A DNA stretch of 64,000 bases from Streptomyces sp. R302 (GTDB taxonomy: Bacteria > Actinomycetota > Actinomycetes > Streptomycetales > Streptomycetaceae), in NCBI RefSeq assembly GCF_012927245.1, contig NZ_JABBGE010000004.1, positions 186,001 through 250,000 on the forward strand, read 5' to 3'. Positions 18,008 through 27,182 of the stretch are shown one piece after another. The notes under the pieces are model-generated. The model had not been told where the DNA came from, did not search any database, and was given only the letters and a program-made list of their open reading frames with translations. Position 1 is the first letter of the stretch. Every line of letters begins with the position of its first letter. The translations under genes were made by a program, and so were the position numbers.

Positions 18008-18202
18008 TCAGGGGCCGGTGGCCGTCAGCTCCTCCCAGCGGGCGGGGACGTCCTCGGCGAGCCGGAGGATCGCGTCGAGCAGGCCCGGCGCCCCGTACAC
18101 CGCGCCGAGGGCCGCCGTCGCGAGGACGAGGACGGTGGCCGCCGTCAGCAGGGCGCGTACGGCCTTCCGGGAGCGGGCGACCCGCGGGGTGACGACGGTC
18201 AT
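18008..18202 (-). CDS. 64-residue single-pass membrane protein
   Basis: Starts at ATG 18202, overlapping the stop of the membrane GTPase gene by ATGA. It has a basic N-terminus (RVARSRKAVR), one transmembrane helix (ALLTAATVLVLATAALG) and a short acidic end (DVPARWEELTATGP). By position it probably assists or anchors the membrane GTPase. No family recognised. Confidence 0.72.
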   Translation of the reverse strand: MTVVTPRVARSRKAVRALLTAATVLVLATAALGAVYGAPGLLDAILRLAEDVPARWEELTATGP

Positions 18203-19803
18203 CGGCCGCGCACCCCCGTTCCGCCGGGGCGGGCGTCGACCAGCGCGTCGACGCGGAGGCCCGAGCGGGCGAGCAGCCACAGGACGGGTTCGGCGGCGCG
18301 CCGGCCCTCGGGGTCGAGGGCGCCGGTGCCGGTGGCGGTGAAGGCGCTGACGGACCAGTAGCGGGCGGTCTCGAACTGGTGGGTGAGGTTGCGGACGAGT
18401 CCGCCGAGGCCGAGCTGGGTCAGCCAGCCGTCGACCTGCGCCCCGGCGGGCGGCAGGGAGGGGATGCGGTCGAGCACGTCCCGTTTGGTGACGACGACGG
18501 CCACGGGCAGTCTTCCTCTCCGTCCGACGAGTGCGGTGAGTTCGCCGCTGAGTCCGTCGAAGGTGTCGACGGGGCCCTGGGCGGCGGGCCGGGCGTCGGC
18601 GATGGTGCCGCTGTCGGCCTCGGCGATCCGCTGCCGGACGACCCGGTCGGCGAGGACGTCGACGACGAAGAGGACCCCGTCGGCGTGGGCGAGGTACTGC
18701 TGTTCGCGCAGCCGGTCGGCGCCCTGGAGGGCCTCGCCCATCGGGTCGTACAGGTAGAGCAGCCGGCGCCGCCGGCCCTTGCCGACGAGGATCATCCAGG
18801 CCCGCTGGTCGCCCTGGGTCTTCAGTGCCCAGTCGTCGTCCCGCAGCCGCTGGTCGAGGAGGGCGCTGTCGTGCCGGTCGGCGTCGGAGGCGTAGTCGAG
18901 GGTGAGCGCCCCGCTCGTGGCCCAGGACCGCAGTCCGGCGACGACGGCGGCCATCAGCATCGTCTTGCCGGAGGAGGAGGCGCCGATCAGGGGGACGTGC
19001 ACCACCCGGGTGGTGGCGAGCGACGGCGGCAGCGGCCGGTCGCAGGCGGGGCACTCGGCGGGGACCAGGGCCCGGCCGGCGAAGAGCGAGGCGGGCAGCC
19101 TGGCCCCGCACCGGCAGGCGTGCCGGTAGACGCCGTACCGTCCGGGCCGCAGCTCCCGGTGGACCTCGTTGGTGCACTGGGGGCAGCGGTGGGCGGCCAG
19201 CGGCACCGGCCGGTGGCAGCCGGGGTGCGGGCAGACGGCCCTGATGCGGAAGGCCAGCAGCCAGGCCCGCTCGGCCCCGCGCAGCACTCCGACGGCGAGC
19301 AGCCAGCCGCTCCACACGGCGGTGACGAGCAGCGCGAAGACGAGCAGCGCCGCGCCGTGCAGGACGGCGACGAGCAGGACGGCGAGGGTGGCGCCGAGCG
19401 CGGTGCCGGGGGCCATGAGCAGCAGCCACAGCCGGCTGATCGGGTTGCCGCCGCGCGCGCCCGTGGAGGGCTTGCGCCGCTGGAGGAGGCGGGCGACGAC
19501 GGTCGCCATCCAGTGGCTGCGCCAGCGGCGCCAGGGCGCCCGGAGCCCGGCACCGAGGACACCGGCCGTGTCGACCCACAACTGCCGTGCCCAGTACGAG
19601 GGGTGGGCGGGCTCGGCATCGATGGCGATGACCCGCTGGTCGGAGCGGCCCGCGTCGAAGGGGCCGAGTTCGACCACGGCGGCCCTGGTGGCGGTGGCGA
19701 GCAGCTTCCAGAACGCGTTGCCGACGCAGACCACGAGGGCCGTGAGGGCCCACAGCACCACGAGCACGGTGAGGACCAGCTCGGTCAGTCGTCCGCCGTC
19801 CAT
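18199..19803 (-). CDS. Membrane-anchored zinc-ribbon GTPase (double-GTPase pair, member B)
   Basis: 534 residues from ATG 19803, preceded by GGGAGGTGACGGC; a GTG 15 bases upstream lacks such a site. One N-terminal TM (LVLTVLVVLWALTALVV) and a second hydrophobic hairpin (~residues 120-175) precede a four-pair cysteine cluster (CPHPGC, CPQC, CRCG, CPAC). The GTPase domain follows: P-loop GASSSGKT, G3 YDPMGEA (DxxG), G4 VTKRD. The C-terminus has EPVLWLLARSGL, echoed in GTPase A. Two such TRAFAC-like GTPases side by side match the double-GTPase families described from computational surveys of bacterial conflict and signalling systems. It likely acts as a nucleotide switch at the membrane. Confidence 0.82.
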   Translation of the reverse strand: MDGGRLTELVLTVLVVLWALTALVVCVGNAFWKLLATATRAAVVELGPFDAGRSDQRVIAIDAEPAHPSYWARQLWVDTAGVLGAGLRAPWRRWRSHWMATVVARLLQRRKPSTGARGGNPISRLWLLLMAPGTALGATLAVLLVAVLHGAALLVFALLVTAVWSGWLLAVGVLRGAERAWLLAFRIRAVCPHPGCHRPVPLAAHRCPQCTNEVHRELRPGRYGVYRHACRCGARLPASLFAGRALVPAECPACDRPLPPSLATTRVVHVPLIGASSSGKTMLMAAVVAGLRSWATSGALTLDYASDADRHDSALLDQRLRDDDWALKTQGDQRAWMILVGKGRRRRLLYLYDPMGEALQGADRLREQQYLAHADGVLFVVDVLADRVVRQRIAEADSGTIADARPAAQGPVDTFDGLSGELTALVGRRGRLPVAVVVTKRDVLDRIPSLPPAGAQVDGWLTQLGLGGLVRNLTHQFETARYWSVSAFTATGTGALDPEGRRAAEPVLWLLARSGLRVDALVDARPGGTGVRGR

Positions 19804-19807
19804 GCCG

Positions 19808-22294
19808 TCACCTCCCACCCTCGCGCGGCGGCCGGACGTCGCCCCAGCGGGGCTCCTGGGCCCTGTCGGACTTCCGGCCGCCGAGGCGGCGGAAGAGCTG
19901 CTTCATCCCGCCGGCGGGCCGGCACCACTCCTCGAAGGCGGCGCGCCGCGAGGGCGCCTGCCGGGCGACGAGTTCGGCCGCCGCCCGGATCTGGTCGTCG
20001 GGCAGCCTGCGCACGACGGGCCGCAGCACCTCTTCGAGGAGGCCCGTGCGGGTCAGTTCCCACAGCGGCCCTGCGTGGGCGTGGGAGGACCAGACGACGT
20101 AGCAGTCGGCGAGCCGGTGCGGGGCGGCGAGGAAGTCGGTGAGGACGGGGGAGCGGGCCGCCTTGTCGTAGGCGTCGATCAGCGTCGGGTTGTTGCTCAG
20201 GGCGAACGCCCGCAGTTCCTCGGCGGACCGCTGGGGCCTGAGGAGCAGTAGGGCCAGGGCGTGCGCGGCCCGTTTCTGGACGGCGGTCCGGGCGTTGTCG
20301 GAGAGGCCGAGGACCCGGTGGACGAGGCCGCCGTGGGGGACGCTGGGGTCGCCGTCCGGGTGCTGGAGGGCGTGGACGAGGGCGAGCAGCTTCAGGTCGG
20401 CGACGACGGACCGGCCGAGCGCCTCGACGCCCTCGGCGAGAAGCCGTTTGGCGAGCAGCGGGGCGTGGGTGTCGCTCTCGGGTGCCTCGATGGCGGCGGC
20501 CACCAGGTCGTTCCAGGTGCCGGCGGCCTGGTGGAGGGCGGCGCCGTCGTCGAGGAGGGCGGCGGCCTCGGCGGCCGTCTGGGTGCGGTCGGGCCAGACG
20601 AGGGCCAGCGCGGTGCGCAGCACCATCGGTGTGGGCGGGCCGCCGTCCAGTCCTGCGGCCCGGAGCAGTTCGCGCAGGACCGCCGTCCGGTTCTTCGTGC
20701 CGGGCTCGGGGTCCACGGCCGCCGCGCACAGCCGCAGATGCGGCCGGTCTCCCGGCGCGGGGGCGGGCCCGTCGAGAGGCAGCGGTACGGCGCGCAGCGC
20801 GCGGGCCACGGCCGTCGGATCGTCGGCGGCCCGGGTGTCGAGGAGGTCGAGGAAGCGGACCCGCAGCGGCTCGGACCCGGCCAGGACGTCCGGTACGTCC
20901 CGTACGGAGTCGGGGCCGGCGCCGGCCCGGTCCAGGACCCGCCGGCAGAGCCGCTCGGCGAGCCCCGGCAGCAGGTCCTCGTGCTCGACGCCGAGCGCCC
21001 GCGCGGTGGCGAGGAGTCCGCTCACCCGCCGCAGCGGGGTGGTGGGGGTGGCGATCCCGGCCCGGACGGGTTCGCCGAGTTCGCCGGTGAGCCGGGTGCG
21101 GTACGGCTCCGGGAGCGCGCCCGGCGGCAGCGGCGGGGGCGTGGCGGCCCGGTCGTGGACGGCGGCGGCGACGAGCCGGGCGGTGACCGGGGCGGTGACG
21201 GCGAGCGGGACGGTGCCGCGGAAGGCGGCGAGCAGCGCGCCGAGGGCGTCGGGGGCGAGCGCGCCGGGCCGGCCCTCCTCGCAGACGGCCCGCAGGAAGG
21301 CCTCCAGGCTGGTCTCGTCCAGGGCGCGGGGGTGGGCGGCGGCCCACCGGGCGGCCTCCGGGACCGCGCCGGCCGGGACGGGCACGCCGGCGGCGAGGGC
21401 GAGCGCGGCGAGCGGCCCGGCGGCGAAGGGCCCGGCGTCCGGCAGGTCCCGGGCCGACGCGAAGAGCGCGCTCGCCCCGGCGGCCCAGACGGCGGCGGCG
21501 GTCAGCGCCCACACGTCGTCGGTGGCGGGCGGCGCGGCGCGCCGGTCGGAGCGGTCGTGGACGGCGTACCGGTGGGGCTGCCCGGTGACGGCCCGCGCGT
21601 CCTCGGGGCGGACCCCGACGACCTGGTGGCGGGCGTGCTGGGGCCGCCGCGTGTACGTGGTGAAGGTGAGGTTCCTGGCCACGTCCCGGGGGAGCGCGGC
21701 GCAGGCGACGATCAGCCAGTGGGCGACGTCCCGGGTGTCCTGCTCGGCGATGACCACCTGCGGGGCCTGCGGGTCCTCGGCGAGGCGCCGCAGGTCGGCG
21801 AGGAGGGCGGCGAGCCGCGGCCCGGCGTCGGCGGCGAACGCGGCGAGGGTGGCCCCGAGGCTGCGGGGCAGGCCCGGGGTGAGCCGCTCCAGGGGCGGCG
21901 GCGCGCCGCCCTCGGGCGAGCGGTCCGCCCACTCGGCGGCGCCCCACAGCGCGATCGGCAGCCGGTCGCCGGGGAGCGGTTCGCCCGCGGGCACGAGCAG
22001 CGCGTGGGCGTGGAAGTTGCCCCAGCGGCCGCTGTAGTCGGCGCCGGTGTAGACGGTACGGCTCAGCAGTCCGCTGCCGTCGGACAGCCGGGTGAAGCCG
22101 AACATCTCGGGGAACGCGCCGAGTTCGTCCTCGGTCGGGCGGGCGGGGGCGTCCCGGGGCGGCTCGTAGCCGACGAGCTGTTCGGCCTCGCGCAGCACGG
22201 CGTGCGGCACGCCGGGGCTGACGGCGGTGAAGCGGAAGCCGGAGCCGTCGGGTCCCGGCGGCGCCGAGGTGTAGTGCATCTGGAGGAGGCTCAT
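19808..22294 (-). CDS. GAP1-like GTPase-associated protein
   Basis: 828 residues; ATG 22294 overlaps the stop of GTPase A (ATGA). It has the layout of GTPase-associated protein 1: an N-terminal beta-rich region (MHYTSAPPGPDGSGFRF, FARL-like FGFTRLSDGSGLLSR, YSGRWGNFHAHALLVP), a middle Ala-rich helical repeat region, and a C-terminal helical part (LSNNPTLIDAYDKAARSP, LADCYVVWSSHAHAGPLWEL). Such proteins are found beside double GTPases and vWA proteins; the molecular role is not established, though they are presumed to bind the GTPases. A basic stretch (KQLFRRLGGRKSDRAQEPRW) lies near the end. Confidence 0.75.
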   Translation of the reverse strand: MSLLQMHYTSAPPGPDGSGFRFTAVSPGVPHAVLREAEQLVGYEPPRDAPARPTEDELGAFPEMFGFTRLSDGSGLLSRTVYTGADYSGRWGNFHAHALLVPAGEPLPGDRLPIALWGAAEWADRSPEGGAPPPLERLTPGLPRSLGATLAAFAADAGPRLAALLADLRRLAEDPQAPQVVIAEQDTRDVAHWLIVACAALPRDVARNLTFTTYTRRPQHARHQVVGVRPEDARAVTGQPHRYAVHDRSDRRAAPPATDDVWALTAAAVWAAGASALFASARDLPDAGPFAAGPLAALALAAGVPVPAGAVPEAARWAAAHPRALDETSLEAFLRAVCEEGRPGALAPDALGALLAAFRGTVPLAVTAPVTARLVAAAVHDRAATPPPLPPGALPEPYRTRLTGELGEPVRAGIATPTTPLRRVSGLLATARALGVEHEDLLPGLAERLCRRVLDRAGAGPDSVRDVPDVLAGSEPLRVRFLDLLDTRAADDPTAVARALRAVPLPLDGPAPAPGDRPHLRLCAAAVDPEPGTKNRTAVLRELLRAAGLDGGPPTPMVLRTALALVWPDRTQTAAEAAALLDDGAALHQAAGTWNDLVAAAIEAPESDTHAPLLAKRLLAEGVEALGRSVVADLKLLALVHALQHPDGDPSVPHGGLVHRVLGLSDNARTAVQKRAAHALALLLLRPQRSAEELRAFALSNNPTLIDAYDKAARSPVLTDFLAAPHRLADCYVVWSSHAHAGPLWELTRTGLLEEVLRPVVRRLPDDQIRAAAELVARQAPSRRAAFEEWCRPAGGMKQLFRRLGGRKSDRAQEPRWGDVRPPREGGR

Positions 22295-23541
22295 GCGACC
22301 GGCACCCCCCTGCCGTTCTCCCGCGGCGGCTTGGCGACGGGCACGAGGCCGCGCCGGGCGAGCAGCCAGAGCAGCGGGTCCTCGACGCGCACCGGCTGCG
22401 GGCCGGTGGCGGGCGCGTCGGCGGGGGAGTCGTCGGGCGGCGGCGCGCCGAGCGCGGAGATCCCGAAGAGCGACACCTCGGAGAAGTCCCGTTCGAGCTG
22501 CCGCCACAGGGAGCCGGAGCCCCAGCCCTCCAGGAGCGAGCGGGTCTCCTCGTGGACGGCGAGCCGGTCGGCCGGGTCGTAACGGCCCCCGGTGTGCGGG
22601 GCGTTGCCGAGCAGCGGCGAGTGCGGGTCGAGCAGGCCGCGCACGGTGTCGGTCTTGGTGACGGCGACGGCGAGCGGGGTGTCGACCCGGCCCCGGGAGC
22701 CGGCCCGGCCGTGCGAGCGGAGCTGGGTGGCGAGTTCGGCGGCGATCTGGAGGGCGGGCGTGTCCCGGGCGGGCACCGGCCCGCCGCGGTCGCCGACGGT
22801 GTCGCGGACGGCACCGAGCTGGAGCGGGTCGACGAGCAGCACGATCCCGTCGGCGGCGCCCAGGTACTGGGTGTAGAGGTTCATCGCCTCGGCCGACTTG
22901 AGGTCCTCGCCGGCCGCGTCGAAGAAGACGAGGGCGGTGTGCCGGCTGCCGTCGCGGCCGAAGCCCTTGCGGGGGAGGCTCAGCCGGTACAGCAGCGGGT
23001 CGTTGAAGCCGGCGGCGGAGGGGATGGTGGCGTCCGGCAGCCGCATCCGGTCGTACAGGTCCTCGGCCATCTCGCGGTCGCGCCGCTGGCTCTCGTCGCC
23101 CATGGCGGCGAGCGCCGCGCCGTACGCGTGCCCGACGCGGTGCCGCAGTTCGTTGACGAGCACGGACACGTAGGTGCTCTTGCCGGAGGCCTTGGCGCCG
23201 ACGAGGGCGATGATCCGGCTGTCCTGCTCGCAGTAGTCGCTGGGCAGGTCGCTGTGGCAGTTGGCGCAGACCCGGACGGGGGTGGGCACCCCGCAGTGCG
23301 GGCACTCGGCGCGCGGCCCGGGCGCGCGCAGCCCGCCGAGGCCGCGCGACGGGCTGAAGACGGGGCCCCGCATGTACGCGGCGGGGGCGCGGGTCGAGCC
23401 GGTGAAGCCCGCCCACACGTCGTCCCGTTCGGGGTCGCAGGGCGTGCCGCCGCGCAGCCCGGTCCGCGCCATCAGGCAGCGGTAGGGCAGCCGTGCGGCC
23501 TGTGTGCGGTGAAAGCAGTAGGGGCAGATCACCGTCGTCAT
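22291..23541 (-). CDS. Zinc-ribbon TRAFAC-like GTPase (double-GTPase pair, member A)
   Basis: 416 residues; ATG 23541 lies just after the stop of the preceding gene (TGACATG). The N-terminus holds zinc-binding pairs CPYC, CPHC and CANC. The GTPase core has P-loop GAKASGKST, G3 FFDAAGED (DxxG) and G4 VTKTD. The C-terminal DPLLWLLARRGL repeats the motif of GTPase B. No transmembrane helix, so it is probably cytosolic. Coupled translation with the GAP1-like gene suggests a stoichiometric complex. Confidence 0.83.
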   Translation of the reverse strand: MTTVICPYCFHRTQAARLPYRCLMARTGLRGGTPCDPERDDVWAGFTGSTRAPAAYMRGPVFSPSRGLGGLRAPGPRAECPHCGVPTPVRVCANCHSDLPSDYCEQDSRIIALVGAKASGKSTYVSVLVNELRHRVGHAYGAALAAMGDESQRRDREMAEDLYDRMRLPDATIPSAAGFNDPLLYRLSLPRKGFGRDGSRHTALVFFDAAGEDLKSAEAMNLYTQYLGAADGIVLLVDPLQLGAVRDTVGDRGGPVPARDTPALQIAAELATQLRSHGRAGSRGRVDTPLAVAVTKTDTVRGLLDPHSPLLGNAPHTGGRYDPADRLAVHEETRSLLEGWGSGSLWRQLERDFSEVSLFGISALGAPPPDDSPADAPATGPQPVRVEDPLLWLLARRGLVPVAKPPRENGRGVPVA

Positions 23542-23542
23542 G

Positions 23543-25876
23543 TCAGCGCACCACCAGGGTCGTGAGGGCGGGTTCTTCGAGGCGTACGGCTCCGGCCCCG
23601 TCGCCCAGCAGGAACGCGCGGAGCGCGTACGGCGGGCGGGACAGGTCCGGGACCGGCGGGAGTTCGAGGGTCTGGAGCGGGGCGCGGGCGAGCGCCGCGC
23701 CGTCGATCCTGAGGAGCACGGTGCCGTCCTCGGCGTGCCGGGGCCGCACGGCGTCCTGGTGGACGAGGACGAGCTCGGGCAGCGGCACGGCCGGGTCGTA
23801 CCCGTCGACGCTCACCTCGACGGCGTACGGCACCCGTGCCCTGAGCCCGCGCCGCCGCGTCAGCAGCCGGTACCGCACGACGGCCTCCCCGGGCACGTCG
23901 ACGCCGACGGGCGCGCGGCGGACGGCGACGACGGTCCGGTCGGTACGGCCCCGGGCCCCGGTGCCGGCGGCGCGGCCCCCGGTGCCGTCGGCCCCGGTAC
24001 CAGCCCCGGCCCCGGTCTGGACTCCGGTCTGGGCTCCGGCGTCGCGGCCCCCGCCCCGGGCGTCACCGTCCCCGACGTATCCGTCCCCCGCCTCGGGCAC
24101 CAGCGGTCGGAGCGTGACGCGTGAGGGTCCGGGTCCGACGGGCAGGCGCAGCCCCTCGCGGACGTACGCGCTGCGGCTGATCCGGAGGTCGCCGCCGGGC
24201 CAGGCGGCGGTCACGGCGCCCGCCCCGGACGGCCAGTCGAAGAGGAGCCGCACCTGCCCGCCGGGCTCCCGCGCGGCCCGGGGCGCGCCGACCGGTCCGG
24301 GCACGTCGAGCCGTACGCCGGGCCCGGCGAGCGCCCGCTCCCCGAGGACGGTGACGGCGCTGACGAGCCCGGTGAAGGCGGTGTCCGGCACGGTGTGGCC
24401 GGGCGCGCCGTAGCGGGCCCAGGGCAGCGGGGCGGGCAGCGCGTCGGTGCGCAGTTCGGTGCCGGGCGCGGGCGCGGCCCCCTCGGGCCAGACCACGAGC
24501 CGTACCTCGGCGCCCTCCGCGCCCCGCCCGGTGAACCGCACGCCTTCCTCGGGCCCGGCGTCGGCGGTGAGCGCGGTGAGCGGCCGGGGCCAGGGGTGGA
24601 CGGTGACGGTCCGCCGGACTCCCGGGGCGTCCACGGGTTCGCCGGAGGGGGAGGAGTGACGTGCCGTCAGGAGGAGCTGGTAGACGCCTGGTTCGAGGTC
24701 GGTGAAGACGTGTTCCTCGGCGCGGTCGACGGTGTGCCGGAGGGTGGGGGCGTCGGGTCCGGTCAGGGTCAGGACGGTGGCGGTGGCGGTGCGGGGGCGC
24801 CGCCACCGGACGGCGATCCGGGCGGGCCCGTCCTCCAGGACGGCCCCCTCGGCGTCGGGCGCGACGAGCAGCGGGTGCGAGACGAGCGGGACGCCGGTCG
24901 GCCTGCCGTCCTCCACGGGGAAGGCGGCGTACCGCACGCGGAGTCCCACCGGCGGGTCGGCGTCGACGGCCGTGGACGCGGTGCCGCCGGCGCCGGGTAC
25001 GGGCGTCGCGCGGTCCGGGCCGGGCGCGTCGCGCAGCACCCGCCAGCGGACGCCGGGCCGGGCGGGCCAGGCGAGCGCCACCCGGCCGCCCTCGACGGGC
25101 CGGGCGGTCAGCGGGGCGTCGGCGGTGGCGGGTACGGCTCCGAGCCGGATCAGGCCGCGCACGGCCTCGTCGTCGTCGGCGGCGACGGCGAGGACCCGCA
25201 GGTAGCCGGCCTCGGCTCCGGCGGGATCGGCCGGGGCGGCGGTCCCGGCCGCGGCGAGGTCCCGGTCGCAGCGGTCGAGGCGCCGCCGCAGCCGCGCGTC
25301 GAGGGAGCCGAGCCACGGGTCGGCGCGCAGGACGTCGGGCCCGAGGGCCGTGACGGCGTGGGCGCAGGCCCGCAGCCGCCGTCGCGACCAGAGCGGGGCG
25401 AGGGCCTCGGCGGCGGTCCGCTGCCGGTCGTCGAGGTCGGGGAGGGCGCGGGACGCCTTGGCGAGGAGGGTGAGTTCGGCGGGGTCGAGTCCGAGGCCGG
25501 TGGCGCCCTGCCGGGCGAGGGGGAGGAGCTGGTAGAGGAGGACGCGGCGGAGCAGCGCCGGATCCTGCCGCCGTATCGCGGCGAGCAGCCGCAGCACGGG
25601 CGCGTGCGCGGGCCGCGCGTCGGCGCGGGCGAGCAGGGCGTCGTCGTCGACGAGCCTCCGCCGGCGGGGCGTGCACAGGGCGACGCCGTCCAGGACGGAG
25701 ACGAACACGCTGCCGTCGTCCCGCTCCCGAGGATCCGTCAGCGCTTCCCCGGCGTACCGTAACCCCGCCGCACGCTGACCCTCCGCCAGCTTTCCGTATT
25801 CGGGTGCGAGCGGTGCGAGGGGTAAGGGACCAAGGGCGCCGGGCAGACCCAGCTCTTCACCGAACCCCCGTCGCAT
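23543..25876 (-). CDS. Large helical plus fibronectin-III-like protein, first gene of the operon
   Basis: 777 residues from ATG 25876 (GGGACGGGGG upstream). Residues ~90-240 are Arg/Leu-rich helices ([20 protein letters not shown] and following). Residues ~250-700 contain at least three beta-sandwich-like segments of fibronectin-III type, recognisable by [36 protein letters not shown] and [19 protein letters not shown] Gly/Thr low-complexity linker ([18 protein letters not shown]) precedes the last domain. No signal peptide is seen, so it is probably cytoplasmic despite the extracellular look of FnIII folds. It may be the ligand-binding or scaffold component. No function is assigned. Confidence 0.7.
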   Translation of the reverse strand: MRRGFGEELGLPGALGPLPLAPLAPEYGKLAEGQRAAGLRYAGEALTDPRERDDGSVFVSVLDGVALCTPRRRRLVDDDALLARADARPAHAPVLRLLAAIRRQDPALLRRVLLYQLLPLARQGATGLGLDPAELTLLAKASRALPDLDDRQRTAAEALAPLWSRRRLRACAHAVTALGPDVLRADPWLGSLDARLRRRLDRCDRDLAAAGTAAPADPAGAEAGYLRVLAVAADDDEAVRGLIRLGAVPATADAPLTARPVEGGRVALAWPARPGVRWRVLRDAPGPDRATPVPGAGGTASTAVDADPPVGLRVRYAAFPVEDGRPTGVPLVSHPLLVAPDAEGAVLEDGPARIAVRWRRPRTATATVLTLTGPDAPTLRHTVDRAEEHVFTDLEPGVYQLLLTARHSSPSGEPVDAPGVRRTVTVHPWPRPLTALTADAGPEEGVRFTGRGAEGAEVRLVVWPEGAAPAPGTELRTDALPAPLPWARYGAPGHTVPDTAFTGLVSAVTVLGERALAGPGVRLDVPGPVGAPRAAREPGGQVRLLFDWPSGAGAVTAAWPGGDLRISRSAYVREGLRLPVGPGPSRVTLRPLVPEAGDGYVGDGDARGGGRDAGAQTGVQTGAGAGTGADGTGGRAAGTGARGRTDRTVVAVRRAPVGVDVPGEAVVRYRLLTRRRGLRARVPYAVEVSVDGYDPAVPLPELVLVHQDAVRPRHAEDGTVLLRIDGAALARAPLQTLELPPVPDLSRPPYALRAFLLGDGAGAVRLEEPALTTLVVR

Positions 25877-26012
25877 CCCCCGTCCCTCGCGCTCGTGCGG
25901 TTCACAAGGGCTTCATCTCAGCAGAAGATACGCCCGCGCGCAGCCCTTTGCGCAGATCACCCACGGTGCGGGTGTGGCTGCGGAGGGTGCGGGGGGCGGC
26001 GTGGTGCGGGCG

Positions 26013-26039
26013 ATTGGCCCAGCGGAACGTTTCGCCAAT
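26013..26039. promoter_or_regulatory. Dyad ATTGGC...GCCAAT between divergent genes
   Basis: ATTGGC (26013-26018) and its inverse GCCAAT (26034-26039) flank 15 bases in the 203-base gap between the minus-strand operon and the DsbA-like gene. It lies 41 bases before the ATG at 26080 and may be an operator. Nothing else is evident in the gap. Confidence 0.3.
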
Positions 26040-26079
26040 GGCCCACGCGGACGGGCCGCCTCTCGGTGAAGCTGTCACC

Positions 26080-26757
26080 ATGACCCTCGACGCCGCACAG
26101 CGCCCCCTCGTCACTCCCTCCTCCCCCTCCTCCCCCTCCTCCTCCGTGGACACCCGCACCCGGGTCGACTTCTGGTTCGACCCCGCCTGCCCCTTCGCGT
26201 GGATCACCTCCCGCTGGCTCCTGGAGGTGGAGCGGCTCCGGGGACTCGACGTCCGCTTCCACGTGATGAGCCTGTACCTCCACAACGAGGGCAGCGAACT
26301 GCCCGACTGGTACCGGGACCTGGTCGACCGCTCGCTCGGCCCGGTGCGGGTCGCGGCCGCCGCCTCGGAACTGCGCGGCGACGGGATCCTGCGCGACCTG
26401 TACACCGCGTACGGCACCCGCATCCACCAGGACGGGAACAAGGACTTCGACCAGGTGACCGCCGAGGCCCTCGCCATGCTCGGCCTCCCCGCCGAACTGG
26501 CCGAGGCCGCGCACTCCGACGCGTACGACGAGGCCCTCCGCCGCAGCCACGACGCCGGCACGGACCCGGCCACCGGCGCCTACGTCGGCACCCCCACCCT
26601 CCACCTCGACGGCGTCCCCTTCTTCGGCCCGGTCCTGAACGCGGTCCCGCGCGGCGAGGAGGCGGCCGAACTCTTCGACGCGGTCCGCGTCCTGGCCCGC
26701 AACCCCCACTTCTTCGAGTTGAAGCGCGAGCGCACGGGCGGCCTCGACTTCGGGTGA
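26080..26757 (+). CDS. DsbA-fold oxidoreductase, mycothiol-dependent nitroreductase-like
   Basis: 225 residues from ATG 26080 (an in-frame ATG at 26038 is possible). A Ser/Pro run precedes the thioredoxin-like domain with active site [35 protein letters not shown] (cis-Pro loop) and a C-terminal helix. It resembles Rv2466c-type mycothiol-dependent reductases, but only the first cysteine of the usual pair is present (CPFA). A monothiol mechanism with mycothiol is plausible. Confidence 0.78.
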   Translation: MTLDAAQRPLVTPSSPSSPSSSVDTRTRVDFWFDPACPFAWITSRWLLEVERLRGLDVRFHVMSLYLHNEGSELPDWYRDLVDRSLGPVRVAAAASELRGDGILRDLYTAYGTRIHQDGNKDFDQVTAEALAMLGLPAELAEAAHSDAYDEALRRSHDAGTDPATGAYVGTPTLHLDGVPFFGPVLNAVPRGEEAAELFDAVRVLARNPHFFELKRERTGGLDFG

Positions 26758-26837
26758 GGGAGCCGGGAAGGAACCGCCCGCCGCGTCCGTTCCGTCATGC
26801 CGTGGAGGTTCTTCCGCATCGAGCTCCGAGGAGCTCC

Positions 26838-27122
26838 ATGGCCGACACCGCCGACTCGCCGGCCGCCCACGCGCACCACCTGCTGGTGGCGTTGATCAGC
26901 GAGGGGCCCTCCGGGGGCGCGGCGCTCGGGCCGGACGGGGCGTGGCTCGTCGCCACGGGGCATGCGGCGCTCGGGATGCCGGAGCTCACGCAGGGGAGGG
27001 CGGACCATGCGGTGCTGCACTTCGAGGCGGCCGTGACGGCGGGGTCCAACGACTGCGTGATGCTGCACGCCGGCCCGCTGCGCCGCGCCTCCGTCCCCCG
27101 TGACCTGGGCGTCCCCTCGTAG
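26838..27122 (+). CDS. Small hypothetical protein
   Basis: 94 residues from ATG 26838, preceded by GAGGAG within the dyad GAGCTCcgagGAGCTC. The third codon positions are almost all G or C, as in neighbouring genes, which supports real coding. Visible features are a His cluster near the start (AAHAHHLLVAL) and a hydrophobic middle; no family was recognised. Confidence 0.45.
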   Translation: MADTADSPAAHAHHLLVALISEGPSGGAALGPDGAWLVATGHAALGMPELTQGRADHAVLHFEAAVTAGSNDCVMLHAGPLRRASVPRDLGVPS

Positions 27123-27161
27123 CGGCCTCGGTCGTGACCACGGCCGGCGTGAGTCGGAGGG

Positions 27162-27182
27162 GGAGCCCGGGGGTGGGCTTCC
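27162..27182. terminator. Possible shared terminator between convergent genes
   Basis: GGAGCCC (27162-27168) can pair with GGGCTTCC (27175-27182) with one bulge, in the 60-base gap between the stop codons of two convergent genes. The stem is short. Confidence 0.4.
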
